A stretch of DNA of 27,107 nucleotides from a virus, in the IMG/VR virus record IMGVR_UViG_3300030450_002231, positions 1-27,107 of that record, one strand, 5' to 3'. Positions 5,984-15,000 of this stretch are shown here, in pieces. The translations under genes were made by a program, and so were the position numbers. Position 1 is the stretch's first letter, and the number at the start of each line of letters is the position of its first letter. A model generated the notes under the pieces. The model saw only the letters and a program-made list of their open reading frames with translations. It searched no databases and was not told the origin of the DNA.

Positions 5984-6329
5984 AGGCTTAGGAGACACTA
6001 TTGAGAAAGCACTAAAGGCAACAGGAATAGACAAGGTTGCAAAGAAAGTCTTAGGTGATGATTGCAATTGTAGTAAAAGACGTGATACTTTAAATAAAAT
6101 CTTTCCTTATGCAACTGTCAGACAATTTACAGAAGATGAGATGAAGATATATGAAGAAGTTATTGACAGAACAAAAGGAACTATAACAGGACAAGATCAA
6201 TCTATAATGGTTAAGTTATATAACAAAGTGTTTAACTCTAATAAACAAACTAGCAGTTGTGGTCCTTGTGTTAGAGAAACATTAGCAAAATTAAAAAAAG
6301 TATATCAAAATAGTTGTTCAAATGAGTAA
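5967..6329 (+). CDS. Cysteine-motif phage protein (GLGDTIEK family), 120 aa
   Basis: The start KGLGDTIEKALKATGIDKVA and the following DDCNCSKRRDTLNKIFP are features I know from uncharacterised proteins of Bacteroidota phages. Two cysteine pairs (DCNC near residue 34 and CGPC near 99) could bind one zinc ion. Although CGPC equals the thioredoxin active-site motif, the surrounding sequence is helical and has no thioredoxin fold. The location between the sigma-like gene and zinc-finger and HNH genes suggests a nucleic-acid role, but this is inference. Confidence 0.7.
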   Translation: MTKKSKGLGDTIEKALKATGIDKVAKKVLGDDCNCSKRRDTLNKIFPYATVRQFTEDEMKIYEEVIDRTKGTITGQDQSIMVKLYNKVFNSNKQTSSCGPCVRETLAKLKKVYQNSCSNE

Positions 6330-6486
6330 TCAAACATTTAGATTCTGTTGTAGTTGTGGTACAATGACACTAATGCAAAATAATGGCTGTTATTTTTGTG
6401 GTGGTAATTTCGTTGTAAGTTCTCCAAGAGATGATTTTAATAACAGAAAGAAAAAAAATGCAGAAACATACGAAAGTATATCTTGA
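6322..6486 (+). CDS. Zinc-ribbon micro-protein, 54 aa
   Basis: ATG at 6322 overlaps the previous stop by eight bases and the frame runs to TGA at 6484-6486. The product has FCCSCGT and GCYFCGG: Cys9-x2-Cys12 and Cys23-x2-Cys26, a compact zinc ribbon, followed by a polar tail. The ribbon is glycine-rich and resembles rubredoxin-like zinc knuckles. The gene overlaps the start of the HNH gene by 29 bases. Small zinc ribbons in phage early regions often bind nucleic acid or RNA polymerase; here that is only inference. Confidence 0.6.
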   Translation: MSNQTFRFCCSCGTMTLMQNNGCYFCGGNFVVSSPRDDFNNRKKKNAETYESIS

Positions 6487-6769
6487 TTTCTTTGGGTATG
6501 ATATAAGCGACACAATTTATTGCGAGATGTGCAATTCTGTCGCTCAGGATATTCATCACCTAGAAAGACGAACAAGAAACAAAGTGACTAATGACTATAT
6601 AGAGAACCTTGTTTCTTTGTGTAGAGATTGTCACATAAACGCAGAAAGTGATAAGTCATTTAATATGTATACAAGAATAAAACATTTAGAAAACGTATGT
6701 GCGCAAGTATATGCTTTAATTCATATAAATAAGAAATTAGATGAACATAGAAAAAATAGAAATAAGTAA
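6458..6769 (+). CDS. HNH endonuclease-like protein, 103 aa
   Basis: The HNH layout is clear: Cys22-x2-Cys25 (YCEMC), DIHHLERR with His33 and His34, Asn50 in ENLVSLC, and CRDCH with Cys55, Cys58 and His59. The four cysteines would hold a structural zinc and the histidines and asparagine the catalytic metal. Two starts are possible: ATG 6431, or ATG 6458 after an A/G-rich stretch. I favour 6458 since it gives the shorter overlap and a more typical N-terminus. HNH proteins next to terminase genes are common in phages and in some systems are needed for packaging cleavage. Here the ParB-like gene lies between, and the terminase genes follow. Confidence 0.8.
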   Translation: MQKHTKVYLDFFGYDISDTIYCEMCNSVAQDIHHLERRTRNKVTNDYIENLVSLCRDCHINAESDKSFNMYTRIKHLENVCAQVYALIHINKKLDEHRKNRNK

Positions 6770-7229
6770 ATTAAAACCTGCTAGATATAACCCCAGACAA
6801 ATTAGCACTAAGCAGTATAATGATTTAAAGAAGTCAATAGAACGCTTTGGACTTGTTGATCCTATTATAGTAAATAAAGACTTTACCATAATAGGCGGAC
6901 ACCAACGCTATAAAATATGTAAGGAATTAAAACACAAAGAAATAGATTGTGTTGTGTTAGATTTAACTAAAGAACAAGAAAGAGAACTAAATGTAAGACT
7001 AAATAAAAACACAGGTGAGTTTGATTTTGATATATTAAGCACAGAATTTGATATAGATGAATTAGTAGACTGGGGATTTAAACACATAGACTTAGGATTG
7101 AACATAGATAAGATAGATGAAGATAAAGAAGATATTGCTACTATTACTATAAAAGAAGAGGACCTAATTAAGGCACAACAACTGTACAACGAGTTAAAGG
7201 AAAAGGGTTATAATATAAAGATAAAATAA
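6741..7229 (+). CDS. ParB/Srx-like nuclease-fold protein, 162 aa
   Basis: Residues 1-90 match the ParB N-terminal domain: ISKLKPARYNPRQIS, then SIERFGLVDPIIVNKD and IIGGHQRYKICKEL (GGHQR at 52-56, the phosphate-binding box). Residues 91-162 continue with NVRLNKNTGEFDFDIL and an acidic region typical of ParB-like proteins often fused to or beside DNA methylases. No methylase is found in the window. Plasmid-type partition is unlikely without ParA; a nuclease, CTPase or DNA-binding role near packaging is more plausible. It overlaps the HNH gene by 29 bases and is followed after five bases by the small terminase gene. Confidence 0.8.
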   Translation: MNIEKIEISKLKPARYNPRQISTKQYNDLKKSIERFGLVDPIIVNKDFTIIGGHQRYKICKELKHKEIDCVVLDLTKEQERELNVRLNKNTGEFDFDILSTEFDIDELVDWGFKHIDLGLNIDKIDEDKEDIATITIKEEDLIKAQQLYNELKEKGYNIKIK

Positions 7230-7234
7230 TACAA

Positions 7235-7582
7235 ATGGCACAGAATAAAAAAGAAAAACTATTAAAGGCGTTAGAAGAAACGCAAGGACTTATTTATCAC
7301 GCTTGTAAAAAGGCAGGTAATATAAGCCGATCTACATACTATCGTTATATGCGAGAAGATGAAGAGTTTGCAAAAGCAGTAGAAGATATTAAGGAAGCAC
7401 AGATAGACTATGTAGAAGGACAATTAATAAAAAACATATCTAGTGGTAAAGAAACAAGCATTATATTCTATCTAAAGTCTAAGGCTAAAGAGAGAGGCTA
7501 TGCAGAGAAACTAGATATAACAAGTGGGGGTAAGCCACTTACTGAACTTAAAATAGAGGTTATTGATACAGGCAAAGATTAA
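7235..7582 (+). CDS. terS: Terminase small subunit (phBC6A51-like helix-turn-helix)
   Basis: The 115-aa protein starts with KKEKLLKALEETQGLIYHAC and SRSTYYRYMREDEEF, the helix-turn-helix of insertion-element-like small terminases. A helical oligomerisation region (FAKAVEDIKEAQIDYVEGQL) follows, then NISSGKETSIIFYLKSKAKE and a short tail. Small terminases recognise the packaging site on phage DNA and feed it to the large subunit. The gene directly precedes and overlaps the large subunit gene by 20 bases, which makes the call firm. Confidence 0.85.
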   Translation: MAQNKKEKLLKALEETQGLIYHACKKAGNISRSTYYRYMREDEEFAKAVEDIKEAQIDYVEGQLIKNISSGKETSIIFYLKSKAKERGYAEKLDITSGGKPLTELKIEVIDTGKD

Positions 7583-8720
7583 AACCACGAATGTATTTCA
7601 CAAGGCGTATAGGTCTACAACTAGAGTGACGTGCTTACAGGGGGGCACCCGTTCTAGTAAGACCTACTCGCTTTGCCAGTTGTTTATTGTTAAATGCTTA
7701 GAAGAAACAGGTAAAGTATTTACTATATGCAGGAAGACACTCCCTGCTCTTAAAGGTACTGCTTATAGAGATGTTCTTAATATCTTAAAAGAACTAGAAT
7801 TATATTCAGAAGAAAATCACAACAAATCCGAATTGTCTTATATGCTTAACGGTAACATTTTAGAGTTTATAAGTGTTGACCAACCTCAAAAGATTAGAGG
7901 GCGTAAAAGAAACTATTTATGGTGTAATGAAGCCAATGAGTTTACTTATGAAGATTGGCAGCAGTTAATACTTAGAACAACAGAAAAGATATACTTAGAC
8001 TATAATCCTTCAGACCCTTATTCGTGGATATATGAGAAAGTACATACTAGAGATGATTGCACATTCTTACAATCTACATATAAAGCAAATCCATTCTTAG
8101 ATGAAGATACTATTGCAGAAATAGAAAGGTTAAAAGATATTGATCCAGACTACTGGCGTGTTTATGGACTTGGTGAAATAGGAACAATACAAACAATGAT
8201 ATTCAGAAACTTTAATTTAGTAGATGATGTACAAGGTAGATTAATTGGCTATGGCTTAGACTTTGGCTTTACTAATAGTCCTACAGCACTTGTAGAAGTA
8301 AGGCAGTTAGATGATAGTTTATATATTAGAGAATTACTTTATGAAAAGCGTTTAACTAATACAGACCTAGCAAACAAAATGAGAGAACTCGGAGTAGACA
8401 GACAAACAGAAATAGTAGGTGATAGTGCAGAACCTAAATCAATAGAAGAAATATACAGGCAAGGATTTAATATAAAACCTGCTAAGAAAGGCGCAGGAAT
8501 ACATTTAGGGATTGACATAATGAGAAGATATAAACTTAATATAACCAAAGACAGTCTAAATGCAATTAAAGAATTTAGAGGTTATAAGTGGGCTACTGAT
8601 AAAAATGGTGATGTATTAAATACGCCTGTAAAAGTAAACGATCATCTCGTTGATGCAACGCGGTATCTATGTTTAAATAAACTTTCTATCAATCACAGTG
8701 GGAAGTATTATATATTATAA
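7563..8720 (+). CDS. terL: Terminase large subunit
   Basis: The 385-aa protein has the packaging ATPase and nuclease motifs. Walker A is GGTRSSKT (27-34) and Walker B is YLWCNEAN with Glu123 as likely catalytic residue. The RNase H-like nuclease carries Asp233 (GLDFGF), Asp287 (VGDSAEPKS) and Asp364 (HLVDATRY). This resembles the PBSX/Terminase_3 type. It powers DNA into the prohead through the portal and cuts the concatemer. The only usable start before Walker A is TTG at 7563, inside the small subunit gene; an internal GTG would leave only a few residues before the motif. The stop forms part of the candidate promoter before the next gene. Confidence 0.95.
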   Translation: MIQAKIKTTNVFHKAYRSTTRVTCLQGGTRSSKTYSLCQLFIVKCLEETGKVFTICRKTLPALKGTAYRDVLNILKELELYSEENHNKSELSYMLNGNILEFISVDQPQKIRGRKRNYLWCNEANEFTYEDWQQLILRTTEKIYLDYNPSDPYSWIYEKVHTRDDCTFLQSTYKANPFLDEDTIAEIERLKDIDPDYWRVYGLGEIGTIQTMIFRNFNLVDDVQGRLIGYGLDFGFTNSPTALVEVRQLDDSLYIRELLYEKRLTNTDLANKMRELGVDRQTEIVGDSAEPKSIEEIYRQGFNIKPAKKGAGIHLGIDIMRRYKLNITKDSLNAIKEFRGYKWATDKNGDVLNTPVKVNDHLVDATRYLCLNKLSINHSGKYYIL

Positions 8721-8748
8721 AAAACGAATTATGAACTTTTATATTTAT
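8718..8748 (+). promoter_or_regulatory. Candidate phage promoter, copy A
   Basis: TAAAAAACGAATTATG is followed at 8734 by AACTTTTATATTTAT, 20 bases before the ATG at 8754. The second half is identical to that in copy D at 20554, and related copies lie before 17071 and 18108. The A-rich box and the TATATTTA box have promoter-like spacing. The motif starts with the terminase stop codon and fills the only gap in this stretch. Confidence 0.5.
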
Positions 8749-8753
8749 TAGTA

Positions 8754-9341
8754 ATGAAAGAGGTTAAATTAACTATTCCTGATAATTGGAATGATATAAC
8801 TATCAGCACTTATCAAAAGTATGTAGATATTCAGGAGGGTAAAGGAACTGAGAAAAACAAGGTAATAAAAAGCCTTGCTTTATTATGCAACACCAGCCCC
8901 TTCGTAGTAAAGAAAATGGCTTATAATGATCTCAAGGAGATTATGGGTATTATCAAAAAAATGATAGATACAGAGCCTACAGAAGAGGATTTTAAAAAGA
9001 TATTTAATTTAAAAGGTATAGAATATGGATTCTGCCCTAACTTAAATAACTTAACTACAGGAGAATATATAGATTTGGAAGCGTATTGTAAAGAGCCTAT
9101 TAAAAATCTTCATATAATTATGAGTATACTATATAGACAAGTAACTAACAAATTAAATGAAAGATATGCTATAGAACCTTACAATCCTGAAGAGTTTAAA
9201 GAAGAGGTTTTTAAAGATTGCCCAATGAGTATAGCATTAAGTTCGTTAGGTTTTTTTTTGAGTTTAGGAGAAAGATTAGCGAAGATTTCGCACCGTTATT
9301 TAGCCCATCAGAAAACGACACCACAAAGGGTGCAACAATGA
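8754..9341 (+). CDS. Tail assembly chaperone-like protein, zero-frame product (195 aa)
   Basis: The protein starts MKEVKLTIPDNWNDITISTY and is mostly helical, with PFVVKKMAYNDLKEIMGII and FCPNLNNLTTGEYIDLEAY. I know this pattern from uncharacterised proteins of flavobacterial phages. The frame contains nine T in a row at 9251-9259, read GGT TTT TTT TTG, a strong -1 slippery site. The -1 frame beyond it stays open to 9499 with protein-like sequence. Two products sharing an N-terminus, made in a fixed ratio, are the hallmark of tail assembly chaperones such as lambda gpG and gpGT. Position is unusual, directly after the terminase rather than next to the tape measure, so the chaperone call rests on architecture. 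Confidence 0.6.
   Translation: MKEVKLTIPDNWNDITISTYQKYVDIQEGKGTEKNKVIKSLALLCNTSPFVVKKMAYNDLKEIMGIIKKMIDTEPTEEDFKKIFNLKGIEYGFCPNLNNLTTGEYIDLEAYCKEPIKNLHIIMSILYRQVTNKLNERYAIEPYNPEEFKEEVFKDCPMSIALSSLGFFLSLGERLAKISHRYLAHQKTTPQRVQQ
9251..9260 (+). promoter_or_regulatory. Probable programmed -1 ribosomal frameshift site (T9 run)
   Basis: In the zero frame the ribosome reads GGT TTT TTT TTG, so both T TTT TTT (9251-9257) and T TTT TTG (9254-9260) fit the X XXY YYZ slippery pattern. A -1 shift gives TTT GAG TTT AGG and an open frame to 9499, making a product of about 248 aa. Confidence 0.6.
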
Positions 9342-9499
9342 GTTCTAAGTGGGGTTGGTACAATGTCCTTTTTGGATTGAGTAACAGCATACTAGACATA
9401 GAAAAAATAACAAGACTACCTATTTTAGAAGTCTTAACATATTTGGCATATAGCCAAGATTATAACAATAAACAAAGAAGTAACTATGATAAGTTTTAG
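9257..9499 (+). CDS. -1 frame extension of the chaperone-like gene (or separate 53-aa protein from 9338)
   Basis: After the shift the frame reads FEFRRKISEDFAPLF, then MSSKWGWYNVLFGLS and KITRLPILEVLTYLAYSQDY. The last part is compact and looks like a real domain. Two ways of expression are possible. One is the -1 frameshift at 9251-9260, giving a fusion of about 248 aa. The other is independent translation from ATG 9338, which forms an ATGA overlap with the zero-frame stop at 9339-9341. A TTG further up at 9218 exists but has no support. Both routes may operate. The frame ends 14 bases inside the next gene. Confidence 0.6.
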   Translation, partial: FEFRRKISEDFAPLFSPSENDTTKGATMSSKWGWYNVLFGLSNSILDIEKITRLPILEVLTYLAYSQDYNNKQRSNYDKF

Positions 9500-9977
9500 A
9501 AATGTAGTAGGATATTTTGAAACAATAGCCAGTAAACACTATCAAATAAGTAGTTTTCATTCAGGAATGATGGATGAAGTAGACATCAATAAATTAGGTG
9601 CTACTGATTATATTATACTATATGCAGAGCCAGGAAGTGCGGTGATTAATCAAGGTGTGTTAACTTACAATTTTACTATCTATGTAATGGATATGATAAA
9701 TGATGAAGTAGGTGATGCTCCTAACAAAGAAAGAACAGGTAGAATTAATTCATACTCAGAAAACCTAGAAATACTACAAGATGTTGTAGCAGAATTTAAA
9801 CACGCTTTATATTCTACTTCTTGGGTAGATGGTGAGGTAGTTCTTCAGTTACCTATAACAGCAGAACCTTTCACAGCACGTTTTAACAACCTTTTGACAG
9901 GATGGAGTGCTAGTATTAGTTTAGATGTAAATAATAAGAATAACCTATGTATTGCACCAGTAGATCCTAATTCATAA
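9486..9977 (+). CDS. Tail terminator/neck-like structural protein, 163 aa
   Basis: The protein reads MISFRNVVGYFETIASKHYQ at the start and later DYIILYAEPGSAVIN, TYNFTIYVMDMI and AEPFTARFNNLLTGWSAS. The alternation of helix with beta strands and the phrase YVMD are like the tail terminator / tail completion proteins of Bacteroidota phages. Such proteins cap the tail tube and join it to the head. It overlaps the previous gene by 14 bases, and its stop shares a base with the start of the next gene. Confidence 0.5.
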   Translation: MISFRNVVGYFETIASKHYQISSFHSGMMDEVDINKLGATDYIILYAEPGSAVINQGVLTYNFTIYVMDMINDEVGDAPNKERTGRINSYSENLEILQDVVAEFKHALYSTSWVDGEVVLQLPITAEPFTARFNNLLTGWSASISLDVNNKNNLCIAPVDPNS

Positions 9978-10519
9978 TGGAATTTAAAAATACCATACAA
10001 TCATTACAGAAACTTGGCACAAGTGTTGTTAAGGAGGGAAAAGGTATTCTTAGGAGTAAAAAGAAAACTACTAGCCCTAATACATTATATAATGATTTTG
10101 ATTATCTAGTAACATCAGGAAAAAACTCAGTAACACTAGAATTTGAGTTTGGTGGTGCAGAAGATTATTGGCAGTTCGTTGATGAGGGTGTTAGAGGTGC
10201 AGGAGGATTTAAAGGATCTGGAAGAGCAAGAGGACAAGGTAGTCCATTTAAGTATTCTACTAAGATGCCTCCTAGAAGATTTATAGATAAATGGATTGTT
10301 AGCAAACCTTTAAAGGCTGGAAGAGATGCAAAAGGTAGATTTATAGCAAGAAAGAGTTTAGCCTTTTTGATTCAACGTTCTATATTCCAAAGAGGACTTG
10401 AAAGAACACAATTCTTCAGCAAACCATTTACACAACAATTAGATAAACAATTAGAAAATATAACTAAAGCATTTGCAGATGATTTAGAACTGGCTTTAGA
10501 AAAAACATTAAAAGATTAA
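9977..10519 (+). CDS. HK97 gp10-like neck/tail completion protein, 180 aa
   Basis: Recognisable features are YWQFVDEGVRGAGGFKG (about residues 64-80) and MPPRRFIDKWIV, followed by a helical tail with LAFLIQRSIFQRGL. The YW.FVDEGV pattern occurs in gp10-like (minor tail / neck) proteins, which are basic and help to join head and tail. The protein is rich in Lys, Arg and Gly in the middle. It fits with its neighbour, the terminator-like protein, and precedes the large tail proteins. Starts with TAATG overlap. Confidence 0.55.
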   Translation: MEFKNTIQSLQKLGTSVVKEGKGILRSKKKTTSPNTLYNDFDYLVTSGKNSVTLEFEFGGAEDYWQFVDEGVRGAGGFKGSGRARGQGSPFKYSTKMPPRRFIDKWIVSKPLKAGRDAKGRFIARKSLAFLIQRSIFQRGLERTQFFSKPFTQQLDKQLENITKAFADDLELALEKTLKD

Positions 10520-10522
10520 AAT

Positions 10523-12013
10523 ATGGCATCAGCATTAGAATGGCAACAGAAACCAGTAAACACAACTTCAAAAGTTCCAGTTATAACAAATTGGACGCCC
10601 GTAATCGGTTATATGTTATTTCAAGATGACGCAACTACTGCTTCTTATTTTTACTACAAATTAGTTTTAGAAGTTAGATTAAATGACGCTTCGGGTACTC
10701 TATTGGCTAAGATAAAACAAAGAAGAAACGGATATAGTTCTGACGTAACTAATAACAAGGCAAGAGCGTTTTTTGATTTAAGAGAAATTGTTAATAGTCA
10801 GTTAGTACATACAGTATTTGACCAAAATGACAGTGGGGTTCCATTTAGAACTCTTCATAAGGTAGGAGCAAACACAGCAACTCTTCCCTTTAGTGTAAAT
10901 GGCGATAGAAATACTGACGAAACACAGATTCAAAAAATATATGTTAAGGGATACCAAGAATACAGCACGTCAGCATCAGCGAGTCCAAGCGAAGTAACAA
11001 GTGATTCAGTCAATGATACCTTATATTATTTACAGGCTTCTTTACCACTTATGACTCCTAGAAGTACAGACGCCAACTACATTCAAGGCACTGACTTTAA
11101 TGTCTATAATTCTTCAGGAGCAACAGATAAATTTTTAAGTGATGTAGAAACAGATTCTGGAGATTATAATACAAGTGGATATATTAATTATGTTCAATGG
11201 AATGACACAACAGAAGTTGGTGATTATCATACTGTTGCGTTTTTAAATGATAATTCTAATTTTGATAGTGCTTTAACACAAATACAAATAGCATACTATA
11301 ACTCTTCAAATGCTCTTATAGGTGACGCTGAATATATAGCCAATACTAATACAAATGGTGGAGAAGTTCCTACAGATGGTTCTTTAACTAATAGTGAAAG
11401 ACTACTGTACTTTGGATGTGGACCTGCAAACTTAGAAGCACAGTCAAGGAATACAGATGCTAGACCGTCTAATAAATCGGGATGGGCTTACTATACTATA
11501 AGAGGAACAAGTGACACACCAACAAACCCTGCAACTTCAACAAATAAAACTGCTGCTTATTATTTTATAAAACAAGATGGAAGTTGTAAAGGTTACAATG
11601 TTAGAAGATTAGCGTGGATTAATAGCAAAGGTGGTTATGACTATTTTAATTTTAAGTTAAAATCTACTCAAACAGTAAATGTAGAAAGAAACAACTACAA
11701 TAAAATGCTAGGTACTTTTAGCGGTTCTAAATGGAGATATAACAACACACAAAGAGGAAAAACCACAAGACAAACTACGGCTACTTTAAAAGAAATAATT
11801 AACACAGACTATATATCAGAACAACAAGCAAATTTGATAGAGAAATTGATAATGAGTTCAGACGTTCAAGTAGTAGAAAATTCTGATACTACATACACTC
11901 AAGCAGTTATGATAACAAGTTCTAGCCACGTTAGGAAAACAGTTGCTAATGATAAACTGATACAATATACTATAGAAATAGAATACGCTAACCCTTTAAA
12001 TACTAACTCCTAA
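10523..12013 (+). CDS. Virion tail structural protein, 496 aa
   Basis: The protein is Asn/Ser/Thr-rich and beta-predicted, starting MASALEWQQKPVNTTSKVPV. The C-terminal third contains VRRLAWINSKGGYDYFNFKL and TTRQTTATLKEIINTDYISE, ending with VRKTVANDKLIQYTIEIEYA. I know these patterns from tail or baseplate proteins of Bacteroidota phages. Its exact place in the tail is not certain: distal tail, baseplate hub or tube-associated are all possible. Its stop overlaps the next gene by one base (TAATG), and the two large genes together cover 5 kb before the tape measure. Confidence 0.6.
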   Translation: MASALEWQQKPVNTTSKVPVITNWTPVIGYMLFQDDATTASYFYYKLVLEVRLNDASGTLLAKIKQRRNGYSSDVTNNKARAFFDLREIVNSQLVHTVFDQNDSGVPFRTLHKVGANTATLPFSVNGDRNTDETQIQKIYVKGYQEYSTSASASPSEVTSDSVNDTLYYLQASLPLMTPRSTDANYIQGTDFNVYNSSGATDKFLSDVETDSGDYNTSGYINYVQWNDTTEVGDYHTVAFLNDNSNFDSALTQIQIAYYNSSNALIGDAEYIANTNTNGGEVPTDGSLTNSERLLYFGCGPANLEAQSRNTDARPSNKSGWAYYTIRGTSDTPTNPATSTNKTAAYYFIKQDGSCKGYNVRRLAWINSKGGYDYFNFKLKSTQTVNVERNNYNKMLGTFSGSKWRYNNTQRGKTTRQTTATLKEIINTDYISEQQANLIEKLIMSSDVQVVENSDTTYTQAVMITSSSHVRKTVANDKLIQYTIEIEYANPLNTNS

Positions 12014-15000
12014 TGAATGTAAGATTAGTTGCATATAGGAAGGCTACAACTGCTGCTACTTCAGAAACTACTTATCAATTAGACCTACAAGAAGCACCAA
12101 ATGTAAGTTTAAATTTTCAGTTTGCAGATATTAAAGAACCTGAAACAAGAAAAGGTAGTTATTCACAAACATTTAAATTGCCATTCACAGACAATAACAA
12201 TGAATTCTTTCAGAATTGGTTTAATGTAAATTTAGATACTTTAGTATTTAGCACAAGAAAGAAATTTGATGCTGTTTTATATGTTGGAACAGTTCCACAG
12301 ATGGAGGGATTTATCCAATTAAAATCAGTGTATAAAAAAGCACAAGTTTATGAAGTTGTATTAATGGCTAATACTGCTTCACTATTTAGCACTATTGGAG
12401 AGCAAAGATTAAAAGATGCATTTTTAGATAGCAATGGAAGTTATAATGATGAGTTTAACCACGTTTTTAATGAGTCTAATCTGGCTGCATCTTGGTCTAA
12501 TTCATTACAAAATACTGCTGGTGCTTCACTATATGACAGTGGTGCTTCGGTTTCTAAAATAGTTTATCCTATCTCTGTAATAGATCCAAACTTCTATTTT
12601 AATCCTAATGAAGTAGATGCTACTGGTAGTGCAACAAAAAAATTCTTAAGGCTAGATAGTTCAGCAATTAGTTCTATAAATGACTCTGATATATCATCAG
12701 AACTAAGTGTTAGAATGTCACAATTTAGACCTGCTATACAATTAAAAAGCCTTATAAAATTAATTATTGCTAGAGCAGGGTTTTCTTATACTTCTACATT
12801 TATAGACGGCTCTTATTTTGGTAAGTTATTTATGACTACTTGTGGTCATTTAGGTATAGGAGTAACTCCTACAGCAAATAGTAATGCTAACCCTAGTGGG
12901 GTTATGGATGTTGGAAATAATGCAGAATGGGGAATTGTAACAACTACATCTACTTCATCACAGAGCAGCCAACATATAGTGCCTGCAAATACAGTAACTC
13001 CTACAACGAATAACACTGCACCGATAGACGCTGACAATATATGGAATGAAACCTATAACTATTTCACTAGATCAGATGTAAATATGACACAAGTAAGTGT
13101 TAGGCATATAATGAGTGCAAGTAATATCGCTCCAGCAACTGGTTCTGTGATAACTTTCCAAGCGATTTTAAGACGTTTTGACACTACCACTAATACTCCT
13201 GATTTAAACTATAACTATGCACAGAGTCCTGTTTGGGAAGCAACAACAACAGGTAGCAATACATTAAACTGGGGATGGATGGTATGGCAATTAGACCTAT
13301 CTGCAATGCCAACTGGAGCATCAGCTCAAATAGTAATACTAGTAGACAATTATAAAAGTTCTGGAGGAACTATGACACTTACACTAGGTAAGTTTACGGA
13401 AGATGCTGCTTTAATATTTCCTGTTGGTAATGATTTATACAGCAATATAAGAATAGATTGGGTTGGATATTCTAATGACATATATGGAGCGACTGTAGAT
13501 ATTCCTTCGTGCATAGATCCTGAAATAACACAAAAAGCATTTTTAAAAGACATTATAGAGAGATTTAACTTATTAGTAGTAACAGACCCTGATGATGCAG
13601 GAAACTTAATAATAGAGCCTTACAACGACTATCTAGCAGCAGGTGACATAAAGTATTGGACAGACAAGATAGATACTTCAAAAGAGATAATAGTAAAAGA
13701 CACTACAACTATCCAAAAAAAGACTATTCATTTTACAGATCAAGAGGATGTAGATATGTATAACAAGGAATTTAAGGAAAAATTCCCTAACCTTAATGTG
13801 TATGGTCATTTAAAAATAGATGATTTTGGCAATGATTTTGCTACAGGAGAATTAAAAAATAACTCTATATTTTCTCCTTTCATTAATAGTCAAGTATTTG
13901 TAAACGAAGATACTCAAGGAGGCACATATTTACCTAACTTTTCTCCGCAGTATGAATTTTCTTATACTGAGCAAGATGGACAATTTAAAAACGAAATAAA
14001 AGAAACAAAGCCAAAACTATTTTTCTACAATGGTTCTCCAACAACAGTTCTGGGTGTTACAGGTTCTTCTACATCTTATAACCTTCATAGAGTTTTTAGC
14101 AACTCTGGAACTGTTACTGTCACTGCTTACAACTTCACTACTTATCCTGTGTGCAGTCCTTTTGATATAACTCCTAGTAGTAATGTTTACTCTTTAACAG
14201 AAGCAAATAAGTCACTATACTGGAATTCTTCACCACCTGTAGTTGGAAATCTTTCTGTTTTTAACTATAACAATGGCACTGGTAGTTGGTTTAATAACTC
14301 ATTATACGGCTTATATTGGCAGCAGTATATAAATGACATATATAATAGCGAGGCTAGAATAATGGAGTGCTATTTGAATTTAGATGAAGTAGATATTTTA
14401 AACTTTAAATTCAATGATGAAATTTTTATAAAAGATACTTATTGGAGAGTCTTAAATATATCAAATTATCAAGTAGGAGCAAAAGCAAGTACTAAAGTAA
14501 CCCTTTTAAAAGTTGTAGACACTCTTGTCCAGTGTGAAGGATGTGACTATGTTTTAGGAGAAATTAACAATAACAACCTCTATGCAAATACGCTTTACTT
14601 ATGGTGTCCTGAAGATACACCTGGCTGCACACCTGATATAAGTTCTGGAGATGTTCTGGGTATCTATGCTAATCCAAATTGCTGTACTTGTAATGGTGGA
14701 CAGGTCTTATGGAATGCTACAAACCAAGCAGCCAATGGCTTATACCCTTGTATAGCAAACGCAGGTAGTTTACCAATTAGAATACAAAGCATTTTTTCTA
14801 ATACATCTATCTTTAGTTCAGTACAAACCAAATCACTTATATATAACAAGTTTGGAGGTTCAAATAGACCTTTAGTCATAGGCGATAATAACACCAAATA
14901 TAGTAAAGCCCTTATTCCTTTGCACGGTGATGATATGGTTATCAAATACAAAACTAAAAACCGTGACATTCCACAACTAGAAGGAGAATCACATAAAATA

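Noticed and set aside
5967-6329. CGPC as a thioredoxin active site
   Set aside because: There is no thioredoxin fold around it; the Cys pairs look more like metal binding.
9218-9499. Independent gene from TTG 9218
   Set aside because: It is a weak start deep inside the other gene; the slippery T run or ATG 9338 explains the frame better.
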